Shown here one piece after another: positions 7,969-17,096 of a stretch of 27,993 bases of DNA; position 1 is the first letter of the stretch, and every line of letters starts with the position of its first letter. Source of the DNA: a virus; the IMG/VR virus record IMGVR_UViG_3300025138_000259, positions 1 to 27,993 of that record; one strand, 5' to 3'. The notes under the pieces are model-generated. The model had not been told where the DNA came from. It saw nothing but the letters and a program-made list of their open reading frames with translations, and did not search any database. A program made the translations under genes and the position numbers.

Positions 7969-8849
7969 TATTTTTCCTCCAATATTTTAATTCTATTATT
8001 TAAACCTTTTACCTCTTCAATTAAAAAAGGTATTAGCTTTATGTAGTCGACAGATAAATACCCGTCTGCTCTTTTCTTAACTAATGTAGGAGCTACTTTT
8101 TCAACTTCTTGAGCTATAACACCGTAATCGTGACCTTCTCTATCTGTTTTATCATTCCAATCAAATTCGTAACCATTTATACTATTAATAACATTATTTG
8201 AATCAGTAATTTTTATGATGTTATTTTTTAAGTTTCTATCGGATGAATGGAATGCAATAATATCAGCTTTTGATCGAATATTACCTTGAGCTTCTATAAT
8301 ACCGCAAACGTTTAAAGTGCCACCTGCAACTAGCGCTCCACCGTTAAAGGTTGCACATCCATGTAAAGTGGAAGTAGTACAAACTTCTAATGTACTACAA
8401 AGCAATGCAGCACCAACTAAGGTACTAGTAGTATCGACCTTCAACGACGTTAAACATGAAAGCCCGCATAAATTATTGACCCCGCTACCACTATCAGACT
8501 TTACGAAAATATTATCATCAATACACGCACCACCATTGCAAACCTCTAAAAGGTTTGCAGCCACTCCGGCTCCACCTGTTCTATCACCTTCAATACATGT
8601 AGGACCAAAAATCTTAGCTCCGGCTAAGTTTTGACCAATTGCTAATGAAGCTAAATTACCACTACCGTCACTTAATCTAGCTAAAGCACTAGGTGAGGCA
8701 GTACCTCTATTGTTATTTTTAAAAATAGCATTAAGAGTTCTATTACCTCCTTGGACTGTTGGTATAAATTGGTTGTCCGCAACCTTTATAAGTGATGGGT
8801 AAGTAAATGCTACTATTTCACCCGCTAAACCTGTAATCTCTGTTGCCAT
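7968..8849 (-). CDS. Cysteine-rich tail fibre with C-terminal S74 chaperone domain (fibre B)
   Basis: 293 residues, a tandem paralogue of fibre A. The N-terminus has AFTYPSLIK (residues 14-22), matching the anchor motif of fibre A. The shaft (about 60-195) consists of short Gly/Thr/Leu beta repeats carrying nine cysteines (residues 85-182), none in the chaperone domain. The S74 domain begins at DIIAFHSSDRNLKNN with Ser203 and Lys208 five apart, the catalytic pair, then GYEFDWNDK, DYGVIAQEVEKVAPTLV, YLSVDYIKLIP and a C-terminal coiled coil. Expected to form a trimer, cleave itself, and serve in host binding. A perfect late motif GATAAATA ends 5 nt before its ATG, so this gene may start a two-fibre unit. 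Confidence 0.92.
   Translation of the reverse strand: MATEITGLAGEIVAFTYPSLIKVADNQFIPTVQGGNRTLNAIFKNNNRGTASPSALARLSDGSGNLASLAIGQNLAGAKIFGPTCIEGDRTGGAGVAANLLEVCNGGACIDDNIFVKSDSGSGVNNLCGLSCLTSLKVDTTSTLVGAALLCSTLEVCTTSTLHGCATFNGGALVAGGTLNVCGIIEAQGNIRSKADIIAFHSSDRNLKNNIIKITDSNNVINSINGYEFDWNDKTDREGHDYGVIAQEVEKVAPTLVKKRADGYLSVDYIKLIPFLIEEVKGLNNRIKILEEK
7976..7980 (-). promoter_or_regulatory. Strong Shine-Dalgarno for fibre A
   Basis: GGAGG, 7 nt before the ATG at 7968, inside the last codons of fibre B. One of the few clear Shine-Dalgarno sequences in the window, and at a gene without its own late motif. Confidence 0.8.
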
Positions 8850-8853
8850 ATTA

Positions 8854-10848
8854 TTATTTATCTAATAGTACTGTCTTTAAAAGAGGTATTCTTTCTCCAA
8901 GTCTTATTGTTTTTACAGATTCAATTACTTTACTTTGATAATTAAAAATATTAGTTATTATTCTGTTTAAAGTATTACCATTTAAAGTTTCATTAATACC
9001 AGCAAAAAACTGCTTTTGGTCAGTTAAACTTAATATTTTTTTGTCTTCAAAACTTAATTCTAAAAATTCCTTAAACCTTAGATAACCATCAGTTTCAACG
9101 GTATCAAACTGTGCTAGTAATTGTTTGTTTAAATTTTTACTTAGTAAATTTAAATTAAATAAATGCCTGTAAATCGTCGAATTTAGTGTTATATTATTAA
9201 AATATTCGTTTTTTATAAATATTTCGCTTTTTTTGTAAAAATTAGGTCTTGTTGTATTTAACATTGAAATATAATCATTATTTTCATTAAAACTAAATAC
9301 TCTTTTATTAGACCACAACAATACTTTATCTGTTAAATTATTATCATCCCCAATAATATTTAAACCATTACCAGCTAACGTAAACTTATCAAAATCAGGT
9401 AACTTATCCCATGTTTCTTCATAAGCAGAAAATCTACTAAATATTGTATTCCATAAAGCTAGCGAATCAAATTCTATATTAATTGTAAATCGTTCAATAT
9501 TTTTACTCTGCGTATTGACAAAATATTTATATACGTTTTTAGTGGTCTGTAAATAGTATATATTGCTATCGTTTTCAGAAAAAACTATTTTACTGGGTTG
9601 TTCAAAAAATCCTATTAAAGGTATACTAAATTCGAACGGGTTGCTCGTTAGAGTGTACCTATCAACTTCAACAAAATTATTAGCGTTTAACACTAATACT
9701 GTATATGTATTAGTTAGTATATATAATAAATCAAAAGTATTATTATACGTCATACTTACAAACTCATTTTCTTCAAATAATTGAGTATTACCATATTTGA
9801 TTTTATATACGAACTTATCACTAAACTTTTTAATAGTTTTTTCTATTTGGTCATATATAAAAATATTTTTATTACCATATTCAATATATGTATTATCTGT
9901 AAAATTGGTTACATCATTACCTTGGGCACCAATTGTTTCTATTAGTTTAAATTTTCTGATTCCCGTTCTATCTTTATTAGTTATGGTTTTGGTTTCAGCT
10001 TTATAAATTTGATTTCTACCTCTATCATTTATATAAAGAATGCTATTTTGTTTATCAGCTGCTATAGATGTAATATCTTTAAAGGTAATTTGATTATCGA
10101 CACCAATTCCATTTGCACTTAAAACAAAATCAAACATTGTATCTTTATTATCTAATTGATAAGCATATAAAAATGAACTAGTTGAGACAAATAATGTATA
10201 TTCATCTACCGCTTTAGTACTTTTTATTGTTACAGTATTAAGTTTTTTAACGTCAACAAATTGATGGTTATACCCTGATAATGGGACTAAACCAGAATCA
10301 CTTTGAAAATTAGTACGGCCACCGCTACCACCAGAAATAAACCTAACATCAGAAGATACCCACTGCCATATTGTACCTTGGTCTGAGGCAGATAAAACTG
10401 CATAAGATTTAAACTCAGTTGGTATCAGCGGGTCATTAATGTTACTAAATCTAAATAAGTCGATAAAATTTTCATACATTAAATTTAATTTAAAATTGAT
10501 TGAATTTTTATTAATTAACTCATTTGGTTTGAATAATACATCATCCAATGTATATGATGTATCTAATTCTGTAAAAATCGTTCTATCGAAAAACTTTGTC
10601 GAACCAACAATATCGGTATATACCCCCTCGACGACAGTTAATTTATCTTTTTGAAGATTTTTTGTCTTGTAAAAACTTTCTCCATCGTAATTATAATAAC
10701 CGATATATTTGGAACCTAAAAATGTAAAATCATTTCCATTAGTATATCCTATTTTTTTTGATGTAGTAATAGATTTATACTCATCGCTAGATGTATTGTT
10801 TAAATCTTGACCTATATAAAATTTTGTTGCTATATCATTAACTGCCAT
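8854..10848 (-). CDS. Virion protein with beta-propeller-like repeats (664 aa)
   Basis: I do not recognise a named family. Roughly residues 165-470 contain repeated segments of NHL/WD-like pattern, for example ITSIAADKQNSILYINDRGR followed by NQIYKAE, then VSMTYNNTFDLLYILTN and IVFSENDSNIYYLQ, which suggests a beta-propeller. The last 120 residues are helical (LSKNLNKQLLAQFD ... LRFKEFLELSFEDKKILSL). No signal peptide or membrane segment. The gene ends 4 nt before fibre B and starts 4 nt after the 1345-aa gene, so the three are read together; no Shine-Dalgarno is visible. Context suggests a tail or baseplate-peripheral protein, perhaps a platform for the fibres; this is inference. Confidence 0.8.
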   Translation of the reverse strand: MAVNDIATKFYIGQDLNNTSSDEYKSITTSKKIGYTNGNDFTFLGSKYIGYYNYDGESFYKTKNLQKDKLTVVEGVYTDIVGSTKFFDRTIFTELDTSYTLDDVLFKPNELINKNSINFKLNLMYENFIDLFRFSNINDPLIPTEFKSYAVLSASDQGTIWQWVSSDVRFISGGSGGRTNFQSDSGLVPLSGYNHQFVDVKKLNTVTIKSTKAVDEYTLFVSTSSFLYAYQLDNKDTMFDFVLSANGIGVDNQITFKDITSIAADKQNSILYINDRGRNQIYKAETKTITNKDRTGIRKFKLIETIGAQGNDVTNFTDNTYIEYGNKNIFIYDQIEKTIKKFSDKFVYKIKYGNTQLFEENEFVSMTYNNTFDLLYILTNTYTVLVLNANNFVEVDRYTLTSNPFEFSIPLIGFFEQPSKIVFSENDSNIYYLQTTKNVYKYFVNTQSKNIERFTINIEFDSLALWNTIFSRFSAYEETWDKLPDFDKFTLAGNGLNIIGDDNNLTDKVLLWSNKRVFSFNENNDYISMLNTTRPNFYKKSEIFIKNEYFNNITLNSTIYRHLFNLNLLSKNLNKQLLAQFDTVETDGYLRFKEFLELSFEDKKILSLTDQKQFFAGINETLNGNTLNRIITNIFNYQSKVIESVKTIRLGERIPLLKTVLLDK
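8855..8862 (-). promoter_or_regulatory. Late-promoter motif GATAAATA before fibre B
   Basis: Perfect NATAAATA, 5 nt before the ATG at 8849; overlaps the last codons of the upstream 664-aa gene. No Shine-Dalgarno. Confidence 0.45.
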
Positions 10849-10852
10849 ATTT

Positions 10853-13800
10853 TTAATCCACGTTATAAATTAATTTTTGTTGTGAAGGGGTAGAAATTTC
10901 TACTGAACTTTGCAAGTACTCTACTAATTGTTTTTTAATATCATTATTTATATCAATATCTTTAATGTTAACCTTAATATGATTACTGGTATTACCTGGG
11001 ATATTATAGGTAAATAAAGTATCAATTTCTTCATTACTGTTTCTGGTACCGCTTGGCACTCTAAAATATAGCGGGTCGATCGATTTAGTTTGCAGTTCTA
11101 AATAATTTATTAAACTCAGGTTAAACGATGTATTATGTACTTTTAAATTTTTCAAAGTACCACCTGAACTATTATAAGAAGTATCTTTTATTATATTATC
11201 TATTGGTGTATTTCGTATATTTTGACTATTAATAAATAACTCAGGGTATATTATTCTTTCTATAGGTATTAAATTCGGATTAAAACTTATACTCCCAATT
11301 ATTATACCATTATTATAAAGTTGAATTTTACCTGCATTTAAATCTAAATCAAGATTAAAGTAATTTTTTATTGAAACATTAGGTACCCTAAATATTATCT
11401 CAACGTTGGTAACATCTTCAGTTATTATTGGTACAAGTTCACCATCCCAACCACTCAACGGTGCACCGGGGTGGCTCCAAGTAAAGGAAGCATACCCAGT
11501 AGCAGATAGAGGAGGACCAGCTCGATCCCAACGTTCTGTTAAAGTTTTAATATCAAGTAATGAATTAAGATTAAACTTAAATATTAGCTGATCTCTATAA
11601 CTGCTATATTTTTGATCCACTGCATAGTAATTTATAGGATTAAAGAGAGGCGTATTATTACTTAACAGTTCAAATTTAGTAGTAAAACTACTATTGAACT
11701 GAATAATAGAATTAAACTCATCAATTTCAACTCTTCTGTATTTGTATATACCTTTAGGGTACTGACTAGTTAGTGATTCGGTTGAATTGACTAATTGTGT
11801 GACCGGAATAGCTTCGTTAGCTACATATACTGTACGCTTAGTAGTATTGACACCTGTTAATATTAAGGTGTTAGTCGTTTCAATAGTACCGGTATTAGCG
11901 TTTATCTTATCTATTACGATATTAGAAGATAAATCTCTTGCAAATGACATTATTTTTAATTCTTTATTTTCTTCTAAAAAGTCAATCTTATAACCTGTAT
12001 GTACTGTTTCACTAAGTTGAAAAGCTGATAATTTAAATCGTTCCGGTGTAAATTCTTGCAAAAAGCCTTGTCCTGCGGATACATTCACATACTGGACAAA
12101 TAATCTATCGCCAACTGAATTAATATCATAAATTCTACTATTAATACTATCTAAAATTGGATCTTCTTTATCAGATAAGGCTAAATTATCGAAAATAATC
12201 CTAGCTTTACCGTCTTGTATAAAGTCGAAAAATTGCAAAAAGGAACCATTGAAGCCACTGTCCCCAGTAGCTGATCTAATAAGTGACATATAACCTGCAT
12301 CAAAAGATTGACCTTTTATAATACCAGCTGACTGTGCGGATGCCGATAGCGGAAAGACAACTCCGGTTAATTCAGCTGATAAAGAAGGACTATTTAAAAA
12401 AGCTTCTCCTGGTATATTCTGTCTGGCTATAAATCTATCATTAGTGTCTAATGAGCATGCAACATTTTCATTTAGTTTTTTCGGTTCTGTACCTATTAGA
12501 TATCTATAACTACCGGTTAGTCCAGGTATAATACTATGAAGCGATGCAGATAGCGGATTACTTTTATACTGACCCTGTAAAGATAAATTTTCAGTTGGTA
12601 CAAGATTATTTAAATCTAAATCTACAATAAAATTTTCTGTAAGATACTGATTTGTTATTATGAATATATTATTATAACCGTGATAGGTTCTACTCTTATA
12701 ACCCTTTATAATTTCTAATATTATATCACTAGTAAAACCATCAACAACTGGAGTTCTTTCATTTAATGTTTCACCAAAGAAATTAGTTTTAATTATTTTA
12801 TTATCACAAACTAAAACTATATTATTATTTTGTTCTAAATATAAAACATCAATAATATTGTCTGTACTATCATATTTGTTTGTTCTCAATAATTTTAAAT
12901 TATTATCATAAATATGCAGCTCATTACCCTGCGGGATAAAAATAAATGGTGTAAAATAGTGGTTATTTCTAAATGTAAACCCATCCTCATACAGGTTACC
13001 AAAAAGTTGAAATGAATTAAGAGACGATAATGTATCTAATTCTAACTCAAACCCAATATTAAAATCCCTATTTGGTATGGCTTCTATGTCTATATTATCA
13101 AAACCTTTAATTGTATTAAGATCAACTTGATTTATATTCTGTAATTGTACTGATGATGTTTGGATTGTAAAGGAATCTACCAATAATTTATCACTTTGTG
13201 AATCAATAAAAGTGTCAATTTGCTTTTTATTGATACGTTGATAACCGTAAGAAGCACTTGGTTCAAAAGTCAGATTACTTTTTAAATCAAAGTAAATTGA
13301 ATCTGTTTGATTATCTTCAAAATGTTTAGCAGCTTGAGTCGAATTATTAAATTGATTTAATTCACCAGAAAATGGTAAAGTATACGAATTTTCTTTTGGT
13401 AAATAATATCTATCAAACCACACACCTTTTTGAATACCATCACCTTTTAACCAAGTACATAAATAATCTCCAAATATATCATTATCTTCTATACTGTTTA
13501 TAGTCTCAAAACCAAATAAATCACCGCTTTGTAATACAAATAAACTTACATCGTTTTCCAATACTAAAAACTCTTCATCTTCAATAAAGCTACTTTGTAA
13601 ATTATTTTTATTTTTATCAGTAAGTTTAAAGACTTTATCACTAAAATAAGGGTTTGATGCTGCAAAAGAACCATTTAAAGCTAGACCTGTATCATTAATA
13701 TTAATTTTTCTAAAGGGGAATAAATTATCTGGTAAAGTAAATTGTGTATAACCTTTAGAACCAATTTTATATTCTTTATCGAAAAATGTATAGTTTAAAG

Positions 13801-14890
13801 ATATATTATCATAATCTTTTTCTTTACTGGTTTGATTTGTAAAATTTTGATACTCTCTGCCTCTATATTCTAAATTATCGTCTCTATTTTCTAATGGTCC
13901 CCCATATGTAACATTATTGTCAGAAATATGATTTTTTAAATTAAAGAAATTTAAATTAGCAAAAGTTTTATCTGCACTAATAATATTTGAATAGGTATAA
14001 TAAGTTAAGAAATCATAATTAATACCACTAAGTGTGTCCTCAGAAAGTTTATTACCTTCATTGTAATCGTAATATACAAACTGGTCTATATTATTAGTGT
14101 TTAATAAATTAAGTTCATTATCTACTCTTATCGTACCATTACGTATAGTATTAGGATTAAGACCGCTTAATCCTAAAGTAGGTATAATTGTTGAAAGGGT
14201 TTTGGTTATAAATACATTTCCATCAGTCGCGTTTGTTGAAATCGCCCTTACATTAGTAGTAAGAATTGTTGTAATTGTTGTTACAATATTATTATCTTTA
14301 TAAAGTCTTAATGCATTACTATTTGCGTCGTAAAAATAATTAAAATAGTAATTAGCAGTTAATGGGATCTGGGTCGGGTTTAAAAATTTAAATATTAAAT
14401 TCTCAGCACCACCAGCAAACATAAATTTAGGCACTTTACCATCGAATAATGAAACTGTACAAAAATTATTATCTATGAAATCTACTAAAAATTTATCACT
14501 AAAAGTCCGTGCAAGCTTAATAGAGGATAAATCTATATCAAAAATTATTATTGAATCTTTATCATCTCTTGTAGTTATAACTTGTGTAAAAAAGCCAGCA
14601 CTTACTGAATTTTGTGTACTTTTAAAAACTAACCTTGTGTTTAAGTCTTGTGTATCTATTTTATTTGATAATGTAAATATATCATTAGAATTTTTATTTG
14701 TTATTAAATTATTGACTGTATAATTTTTTACAAAACTATCATTAGCACTTTTATTAATATTATAAGTTAATAGGTTAAGGCCTTGTAAGGTGAATTTATC
14801 TTGATTAATAAATTCTATCTTATTATCCTCATCTTTAAAATAGATAGGTGTAAAAGCACTTAAATCGTGATATGTAGCTGATAAAGACAT
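10853..14890 (-). CDS. Very large virion structural protein (1345 aa)
   Basis: The largest gene in the window; family not recognised. It is almost entirely beta-strand-rich and Asn/Ser/Thr-rich. A segment near residues 1165-1250 (about 11140-11400) with EIIFRVPNVSIKN, FNLDLDLNAGKIQLYNNG and IIIGSISF resembles a jelly-roll or LamG/lectin-like sandwich, and a similar pattern occurs near residues 100-200. Mid-protein stretches such as NELHIYDNNLKLLRTNKYD and NIVLVCDNKIIKTN resemble propeller blades. The tripeptide Leu-Ser-(Ala/Gly) recurs about ten times. Size, composition and position upstream of the fibres suggest a long tail-fibre or outer baseplate component. A TATAAATA late motif lies 7 nt before the ATG, so it opens the unit 10853-14890, 8854-10848 and possibly the fibres. 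Confidence 0.8.
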   Translation of the reverse strand: MSLSATYHDLSAFTPIYFKDEDNKIEFINQDKFTLQGLNLLTYNINKSANDSFVKNYTVNNLITNKNSNDIFTLSNKIDTQDLNTRLVFKSTQNSVSAGFFTQVITTRDDKDSIIIFDIDLSSIKLARTFSDKFLVDFIDNNFCTVSLFDGKVPKFMFAGGAENLIFKFLNPTQIPLTANYYFNYFYDANSNALRLYKDNNIVTTITTILTTNVRAISTNATDGNVFITKTLSTIIPTLGLSGLNPNTIRNGTIRVDNELNLLNTNNIDQFVYYDYNEGNKLSEDTLSGINYDFLTYYTYSNIISADKTFANLNFFNLKNHISDNNVTYGGPLENRDDNLEYRGREYQNFTNQTSKEKDYDNISLNYTFFDKEYKIGSKGYTQFTLPDNLFPFRKININDTGLALNGSFAASNPYFSDKVFKLTDKNKNNLQSSFIEDEEFLVLENDVSLFVLQSGDLFGFETINSIEDNDIFGDYLCTWLKGDGIQKGVWFDRYYLPKENSYTLPFSGELNQFNNSTQAAKHFEDNQTDSIYFDLKSNLTFEPSASYGYQRINKKQIDTFIDSQSDKLLVDSFTIQTSSVQLQNINQVDLNTIKGFDNIDIEAIPNRDFNIGFELELDTLSSLNSFQLFGNLYEDGFTFRNNHYFTPFIFIPQGNELHIYDNNLKLLRTNKYDSTDNIIDVLYLEQNNNIVLVCDNKIIKTNFFGETLNERTPVVDGFTSDIILEIIKGYKSRTYHGYNNIFIITNQYLTENFIVDLDLNNLVPTENLSLQGQYKSNPLSASLHSIIPGLTGSYRYLIGTEPKKLNENVACSLDTNDRFIARQNIPGEAFLNSPSLSAELTGVVFPLSASAQSAGIIKGQSFDAGYMSLIRSATGDSGFNGSFLQFFDFIQDGKARIIFDNLALSDKEDPILDSINSRIYDINSVGDRLFVQYVNVSAGQGFLQEFTPERFKLSAFQLSETVHTGYKIDFLEENKELKIMSFARDLSSNIVIDKINANTGTIETTNTLILTGVNTTKRTVYVANEAIPVTQLVNSTESLTSQYPKGIYKYRRVEIDEFNSIIQFNSSFTTKFELLSNNTPLFNPINYYAVDQKYSSYRDQLIFKFNLNSLLDIKTLTERWDRAGPPLSATGYASFTWSHPGAPLSGWDGELVPIITEDVTNVEIIFRVPNVSIKNYFNLDLDLNAGKIQLYNNGIIIGSISFNPNLIPIERIIYPELFINSQNIRNTPIDNIIKDTSYNSSGGTLKNLKVHNTSFNLSLINYLELQTKSIDPLYFRVPSGTRNSNEEIDTLFTYNIPGNTSNHIKVNIKDIDINNDIKKQLVEYLQSSVEISTPSQQKLIYNVD

Positions 14891-14897
14891 TTATTAA

Positions 14898-14905
14898 TAT
14901 TTATA
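14898..14905 (-). promoter_or_regulatory. Late promoter TATAAATA before the 1345-aa gene
   Basis: Exact match to the T4 late consensus TATAAATA, in a 75-nt intergenic gap, ending 7 nt before the ATG at 14890. Transcription starting 5-6 nt beyond the motif would give a leader of about two bases. Confidence 0.65.
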
Positions 14906-14965
14906 ATGAAAATTATATATCAATTTCCATATACATGTATTTAAAACATAAGTACAATAATTCAA

Positions 14966-16441
14966 TTAAATTAATTTAGTTCCAGAATATATATCTTTAA
15001 GCAATATTTCATCAATACTATTGTTAATTGCACTTAATGATGTTATATCACTAGTAGAGTTTATATTAGAATCATCATAAAATGCAAATAAATTACTATC
15101 GTTAGTAGTTGAAATATAACTATAAAATGTATAATATTTTAATATTTCATCGGTCGATATACCATCAACTTCATTTAAAATTCTGAAACCATCTTGTAGT
15201 ACTAAATTATTACCTGTAATATCTAACATGTATGTAAAATTAGCAATTTCTTTAGGTAATACTAATCCCCAACCCCAATTTTTATTATATGATGATATTT
15301 GAAAAGTTTTATTAGGTCCTAAATATCTAAAACCAAATGAACTTGTTGGATCAGTATTAAGCATTATATACCTTTTACTAAATTTTTCATAAGCAACTAT
15401 TGGTTTAAAATTATCTCCACCAGAAAGAGTATCGGAAAGTTTTACTTCAGTTCCAAGATTTTTACCCCTACCGGTATTAGGTCTATTTTCATTGTCAAAA
15501 TCTTGATTAAAATTATTTTTTATAGGTATTAGTTTAGAACGATTAACACTAAAAAAGTCAACAATTCGCTTTAAACTTGCTGGGTATGCGTTTGAAAATT
15601 TATTTACATTACTATCAATCAATTTTAAATTACTAATTAAATTATCTACATTAGCATAATCTATATCACCTGAATTTAAAAGGTAATTAGATATTTTTTC
15701 GTAAACTTTAACACCTAAAGTATTAGGGTTCTTTTCATCCCCTACAATCTGACCTATTATATCAATAAAGAATTTAGGGTTATTTTTTAAATTTGGTTGA
15801 TAAAGGTAATCTAAAAAGTTTTGTTTTTGATTATTATCTTCATTTATTTTACGAAACTCTTTAGTATTTCCACTAGAAACTATATTAAATGTAGTACTTT
15901 CACCGGAGAGAGGACGTGCATCTGAATTTGCTTTTGCAATAACTTTAAGATTATTACCAATACCATTATAACTGAAAGCTCCTTTAAAAAACCCACCCGA
16001 TGAAGAAGAAAGTAATCCAAAATCACTAGAAATTGTAGCTGCTAACGTATTATTGAAACTATCAACTAAATCTACTTTTATAGTATTGTCTTCAAAAATA
16101 CCATCTCCTAAATTTAAAATATTAACGTATTTAGCTGGGTAATCAGTTAAAGTTTTAACCCTGACAGTAAAATATATAATTTGATTTGAAAAATAATTTT
16201 TATCAAAATTGAATGTTTGATCATCGTAACCATACCCATCGATACCTGTGGTAGAAAATTTCAATTGACCCATACCACTAAGGGGAGTAAGAGGGGCATT
16301 ATTTCGAATCGTAAGTCTAGCCGCGGCTGTAATTTGATTTAATACAGGTAAATTATTTCGAGGTAAATTATAATATTCTCTTTCTGGGTCAATTACTGCA
16401 GTTGTATCAAAATTTGCAAATATATTAATTTCGTTAGCCAT
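14966..16441 (-). CDS. Virion structural protein, family unknown (491 aa)
   Basis: No domain recognised. The N-terminal 200 residues are beta-rich (QLKFSTTGIDGYGYDDQ, then IIYFTVRVKTLTDYPAKYVN, KGAFSYNGIGNNLKVIAKAN), possibly a virion attachment sandwich. A central section of about 100 residues is helical (FLDYLYQPNLKNNPKFFIDI ... ISNLKLIDSNVNKF), and the C-terminus is again Asn/Ser-rich beta with TYMLDITGNNLVLQDGFRI. Leu-Ser-(Ala/Gly) tripeptides occur four times as in its neighbours. No signal peptide or membrane helix. It is the first gene of the minus-strand block, diverging from the gene at 16511, and has an exact TATAAATA motif 6 nt before the ATG. A tail or baseplate role is inferred from neighbours only. 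Confidence 0.78.
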   Translation of the reverse strand: MANEINIFANFDTTAVIDPEREYYNLPRNNLPVLNQITAAARLTIRNNAPLTPLSGMGQLKFSTTGIDGYGYDDQTFNFDKNYFSNQIIYFTVRVKTLTDYPAKYVNILNLGDGIFEDNTIKVDLVDSFNNTLAATISSDFGLLSSSSGGFFKGAFSYNGIGNNLKVIAKANSDARPLSGESTTFNIVSSGNTKEFRKINEDNNQKQNFLDYLYQPNLKNNPKFFIDIIGQIVGDEKNPNTLGVKVYEKISNYLLNSGDIDYANVDNLISNLKLIDSNVNKFSNAYPASLKRIVDFFSVNRSKLIPIKNNFNQDFDNENRPNTGRGKNLGTEVKLSDTLSGGDNFKPIVAYEKFSKRYIMLNTDPTSSFGFRYLGPNKTFQISSYNKNWGWGLVLPKEIANFTYMLDITGNNLVLQDGFRILNEVDGISTDEILKYYTFYSYISTTNDSNLFAFYDDSNINSTSDITSLSAINNSIDEILLKDIYSGTKLI

Positions 16442-16447
16442 TTATAA

Positions 16448-16455
16448 TATTTATA
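16448..16455 (-). promoter_or_regulatory. Late promoter TATAAATA before the 491-aa gene
   Basis: Exact T4 late consensus, 6 nt before the ATG at 16441, in the 69-nt divergent gap shared with the plus-strand motifs at 16493-16506. Confidence 0.65.
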
Positions 16456-16492
16456 ATCAGCACTGAAATCTATAGAAAAAACTATTAGTTAA

Positions 16493-16506
16493 CATAAATA
16501 TAAATA
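16493..16506 (+). promoter_or_regulatory. Overlapping late-promoter motifs CATAAATA and TATAAATA
   Basis: Two overlapping NATAAATA matches at 16493-16500 and 16499-16506, ending 10 and 4 nt before the ATG at 16511. With the usual T4 spacing, the first gives a leader of about five bases; the second would start transcription inside the start codon, so the first is the better candidate. Confidence 0.6.
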
Positions 16507-16510
16507 TATT

Positions 16511-17092
16511 ATGGCAAAGAAATTCTTAAATTTAATAGAAAATATTCAAAAACAGATGAATAGCGGCTTCACTACCGGTGGTTTAGTTAAATTAGCTAGT
16601 GATTATAAATCTAAAGAGGGTTATAAGAATCAAAATAAAGAACAGCAAAAATATATTGCTGATTATTTTAATTCAAATGGTAATTATAAAGTAAAAAATA
16701 TATCTACTGAATACCCTTCATCGGCACCAGGTAACAGTGATAATAGGGGGAATTTTTTCTATATTACTGTTGCAAAGGAATTAGCTAATGGTTTAACAGA
16801 TCAGCAAGGTCAAGTTACGGTCACGAGTGATATGCTTGAACCTATTGATGCCGATATCAATAGAACGCCAGTTGACCCTGATACAGTATACGACAACAAG
16901 GTACAAATTGATCCAAAAGAAGCAGAAGAGAATGAAGAGCAACAACAAACAATGACACAACAAGGGGATAGCCTTAAAAAGACAAACCTCTCCAACGCAC
17001 GTCAAAATACTAAGATTCCTTCATCCCCAGCGACTAAATCACCCGCAGTTAATGAAAGTTATACTTCGCAGTATATACCAATTAAAGGTTAA
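16511..17092 (+). CDS. Hypothetical protein with capsid-targeting-like N-terminus (193 aa)
   Basis: The family is not recognised. The first ten residues MAKKFLNLIE end in L-I-E, matching the (Leu/Ile)-x-Glu site at which the T4 prohead protease gp21 removes capsid-targeting peptides. Residues 12-100 are a compact helical/beta segment with KEGYKNQNKEQQKYIADYFN and a FFYITVAKEL strand. The last 80 residues are disordered-looking, acidic and Gln-rich (EEQQQTMTQQ), ending in a Ser/Pro tail. No membrane segment. It is the first gene of a two-gene plus-strand unit with a late-type promoter, followed after 4 nt by another protein with a similar N-terminus. A packaged internal head protein is a hypothesis; a scaffold-like protein is the alternative. 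Confidence 0.75.
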   Translation: MAKKFLNLIENIQKQMNSGFTTGGLVKLASDYKSKEGYKNQNKEQQKYIADYFNSNGNYKVKNISTEYPSSAPGNSDNRGNFFYITVAKELANGLTDQQGQVTVTSDMLEPIDADINRTPVDPDTVYDNKVQIDPKEAEENEEQQQTMTQQGDSLKKTNLSNARQNTKIPSSPATKSPAVNESYTSQYIPIKG

Positions 17093-17096
17093 TTTT

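Noticed and set aside
7382-8634. Several plus-strand frames opposite the two fibres
   Set aside because: Pro/Val/Leu/Ala-rich translations are the complement of Gly/Thr/Asn fibre repeats; no start signals.
14931-14940. ATACATGTAT palindrome in the gap upstream of the 1345-aa gene
   Set aside because: Only 10 bp and in AT-rich sequence where such palindromes are expected; no second copy noticed.
16793-17005. Two Cys/Phe-rich minus-strand frames inside the 193-aa gene
   Set aside because: They mirror the Gln/Glu-rich coding strand and have no motif or spacing support.
17052-17096. Upstream start for the 91-aa protein
   Set aside because: It overlaps the preceding coding region; 17097 has a Shine-Dalgarno and yields the targeting-like N-terminus.
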